Origin: Solitalea canadensis DSM 3403
GTDB taxonomy: Bacteria > Bacteroidota > Bacteroidia > Sphingobacteriales > Sphingobacteriaceae
DNA: 64,000 bases
NCBI RefSeq assembly: GCF_000242635.2
Contig: NC_017770.1
Location: 3,484,669 to 3,548,668 of the forward strand
Reading direction: 5' to 3'
The stretch's first letter is position 1, and each line of letters opens with the position of its first letter. The notes beneath the pieces are model-generated. The model saw only the letters and a program-made list of their open reading frames with translations, was not told the DNA's origin and made no database searches. Shown here in pieces: positions 62,948-64,000 of the stretch. A program made the position numbers and the translations under genes.

Positions 62948-63325
62948 TTATCTAGTAGCTTTTTTCTTACCTGCAACAGTCTTACGTTTACCTTTACGGG
63001 TACGTGAGTTGTTTTTGGTACGTTGACCACGAAGAGGCAAACCTTTACGGTGACGAACACCACGGTAACAACCAATATCCATCAAGCGTTTGATGTTTAA
63101 CTGCACTTCTGAACGTAATGCACCTTCAACTTTAAAACGTTGATCGATAATTGTACGAATTGCTCCCAATTGATCGTCGTTCCAATCTTGTACTTTAGTA
63201 TTCCAGTCAATACCAGCTTCAGTTAATATATCCTGAGCTGATTTACGACCAATACCAAAAATATAAGTTAGGCCGATTTCTCCGCGTTTGTTTCTTGGTA
63301 AATCAATACCTGCTATCCTTGCCAT
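62948..63325 (-). CDS. rpsM: 30S ribosomal protein S13
   Basis: 125 residues. [34 protein letters not shown] start, the helix-turn part, and the rRNA/tRNA-contacting end [38 protein letters not shown]. It sits in the 30S head, contacting the large subunit and P-site tRNA. 27 bases after rpmJ. Confidence 0.98.
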   Translation of the reverse strand: MARIAGIDLPRNKRGEIGLTYIFGIGRKSAQDILTEAGIDWNTKVQDWNDDQLGAIRTIIDQRFKVEGALRSEVQLNIKRLMDIGCYRGVRHRKGLPLRGQRTKNNSRTRKGKRKTVAGKKKATR

Positions 63326-63352
63326 ATTTAATTCAATCTATTAAGTTCTAAA

Positions 63353-63469
63353 TTAACCTTGACGCTGTTTGTACTTAGGATTCTTTTTGTTGATAACATA
63401 AAGTTTCCCGTTTCTGCGAATGATTTTGCAATCAACGCTGCGCTTCTTAATTGATGCTTTAACTTTCAT
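63353..63469 (-). CDS. rpmJ: 50S ribosomal protein L36
   Basis: 38 residues: [20 protein letters not shown] followed by [18 protein letters not shown]. This is the short L36 of the large subunit. Of the usual four zinc ligands (CxxC...CxxxxH) only Cys14 remains, so this is the zinc-free (C-minus) type. It lies one base after infA and 27 before rpsM, exactly where L36 is expected in this operon. Confidence 0.96.
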   Translation of the reverse strand: MKVKASIKKRSVDCKIIRRNGKLYVINKKNPKYKQRQG

Positions 63470-63470
63470 T

Positions 63471-63689
63471 TTATTTATACCTATAAGTTATACGCCCCTT
63501 GGTTAAATCATAAGGCGACATTTCTAATTTAACTTTATCACCAGGCAAAATTTTGATGTAATTCATTCGCATTTTACCTGAAATATGAGCAATAATTTCA
63601 TGTCCGTTTTCAAGTTCTACACGAAACATTGCATTTGATAATGCTTCTCTGATAATTCCGTCCTGCTCAATTGAGGATTGTTTTGCCAT
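63471..63689 (-). CDS. infA: Translation initiation factor IF-1
   Basis: 72 residues, a single OB fold: [51 protein letters not shown] (read in two parts) and the end [18 protein letters not shown]. It binds the ribosomal A site during initiation with IF-2 and IF-3. Length is normal. It starts eight bases after map and ends one base before rpmJ. Confidence 0.98.
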   Translation of the reverse strand: MAKQSSIEQDGIIREALSNAMFRVELENGHEIIAHISGKMRMNYIKILPGDKVKLEMSPYDLTKGRITYRYK

Positions 63690-63697
63690 TTAGTATA

Positions 63698-64000
63698 TTA
63701 ATTATTTAATACTTCTTCAATAAATGAGAAAGTTGATAATATATCCGCCTTTCCTTTAGATACAGCTATTGTATGCTCAAAATGCGCAGATGGCTGACGA
63801 TCTTGTGTAAAGATTGTCCATCCATCATTTGCTTGTTTTACGCGATGAGTTCCCATATTGATCATCGGTTCAATTGCAATAACCAGTCCTTCTTGTAATT
63901 TAAGTCCTGAACCACGTTTACCATAATTTGGCACTTGCGGATCTTCGTGCAAATGTTTACCAACTCCATGACCAACAAGCTCTCTCACTACACCATATCC
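63698..64000 (-). CDS. map: Methionine aminopeptidase, type I (5' part beyond the window)
   Basis: The visible C-terminal 100 residues run on past base 64000. They contain the metal-site residues of type I enzymes: HGVGKHLHEDP (two His), VIAIEPMI (Glu) and FEHTIAV (Glu). It removes the initiator Met from new proteins. It is the gene usually found between secY and infA in this phylum. Only the N-terminal part is missing from the window. Confidence 0.96.
   Translation of the reverse strand, partial: GYGVVRELVGHGVGKHLHEDPQVPNYGKRGSGLKLQEGLVIAIEPMINMGTHRVKQANDGWTIFTQDRQPSAHFEHTIAVSKGKADILSTFSFIEEVLNN

Overview
The window looks like chromosomal DNA of a Bacteroidota bacterium, most likely of the Sphingobacteriia (Pedobacter/Solitalea-like; the genus is inference). 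Signs are promoters of the TTTG...TAnnTTTG type, little Shine-Dalgarno signal, lipoproteins with K- or G-rich residues after the lipobox Cys, a T9SS type-B sorting domain, a GH92 mannosidase, families largely confined to Bacteroidota (DUF3098, DUF5606), and an AT-rich base composition. I saw no rRNA, tRNA, CRISPR array, intact insertion sequence or prophage.

Layout. 1-6.1 kb: end of a RhlE-like DEAD-box helicase, an orphan Tyr/Cys-rich small gene with its own promoter and terminator, a lipoprotein, leuS, and a frameshifted lipocalin-like lipoprotein. 6.2-10.2 kb: ftsX, DUF3098, uppP, truB, ribF, with palindromic short-word repeats in the spacers. 10.2-26 kb: housekeeping and envelope genes (GH92 mannosidase, uvrA, ECF sigma factor, methyltransferase, COG3650-like lipoprotein, aconitase, a T9SS-exported PKD protein, rlmH, a 56-residue membrane protein, DUF5606, cyclophilin). 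26-41 kb: a secreted GATase-like protein, the lpxK-pnp-porin operon, slyD, an AraC regulator with an RclC-like membrane protein, an outer-membrane barrel, pruA, an OprO/P-like porin, a truncated purU remnant, a monohaem cytochrome c and dnaK.

41.5-60 kb is an exopolysaccharide locus. A 15 kb unidirectional run holds wza (export), wzc (BY-kinase and chain-length control), wzx flippase, a wzy-like polymerase, six glycosyltransferases, a beta-propeller protein of unknown role, an acyltransferase, a WcaF-type acetyltransferase, and a remnant of a second glycosyltransferase. Close by are an outer-membrane barrel gene, the initiating phosphoglycosyltransferase wcaJ and, facing it, a PHP-type tyrosine phosphatase. 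Together they make a complete Wzx/Wzy assembly line: WcaJ loads the first sugar on undecaprenyl phosphate, the transferases extend it, Wzx flips it, Wzy polymerises it, Wzc and the phosphatase control the process, and Wza exports the polymer. UppP at 7.5 kb would recycle the carrier lipid. The locus abuts the conserved alpha ribosomal operon, read on the minus strand (map, infA, rpmJ, rpsM, rpsK, rpsD, rpoA, rplQ), which runs off the window end.

The most unusual non-coding signal is a set of intergenic spacers, each filled with its own short word repeated in both orientations (for example gttcatag, gttatc, gctattag, gatgtgagat). There are also two diverged copies of a longer palindromic dispersed element, at 13.2-13.4 kb and 33.8-34.0 kb. 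I found no defence or other accessory system that I could call new; the repeats and the glycosyltransferase remnant are the leads most worth following.
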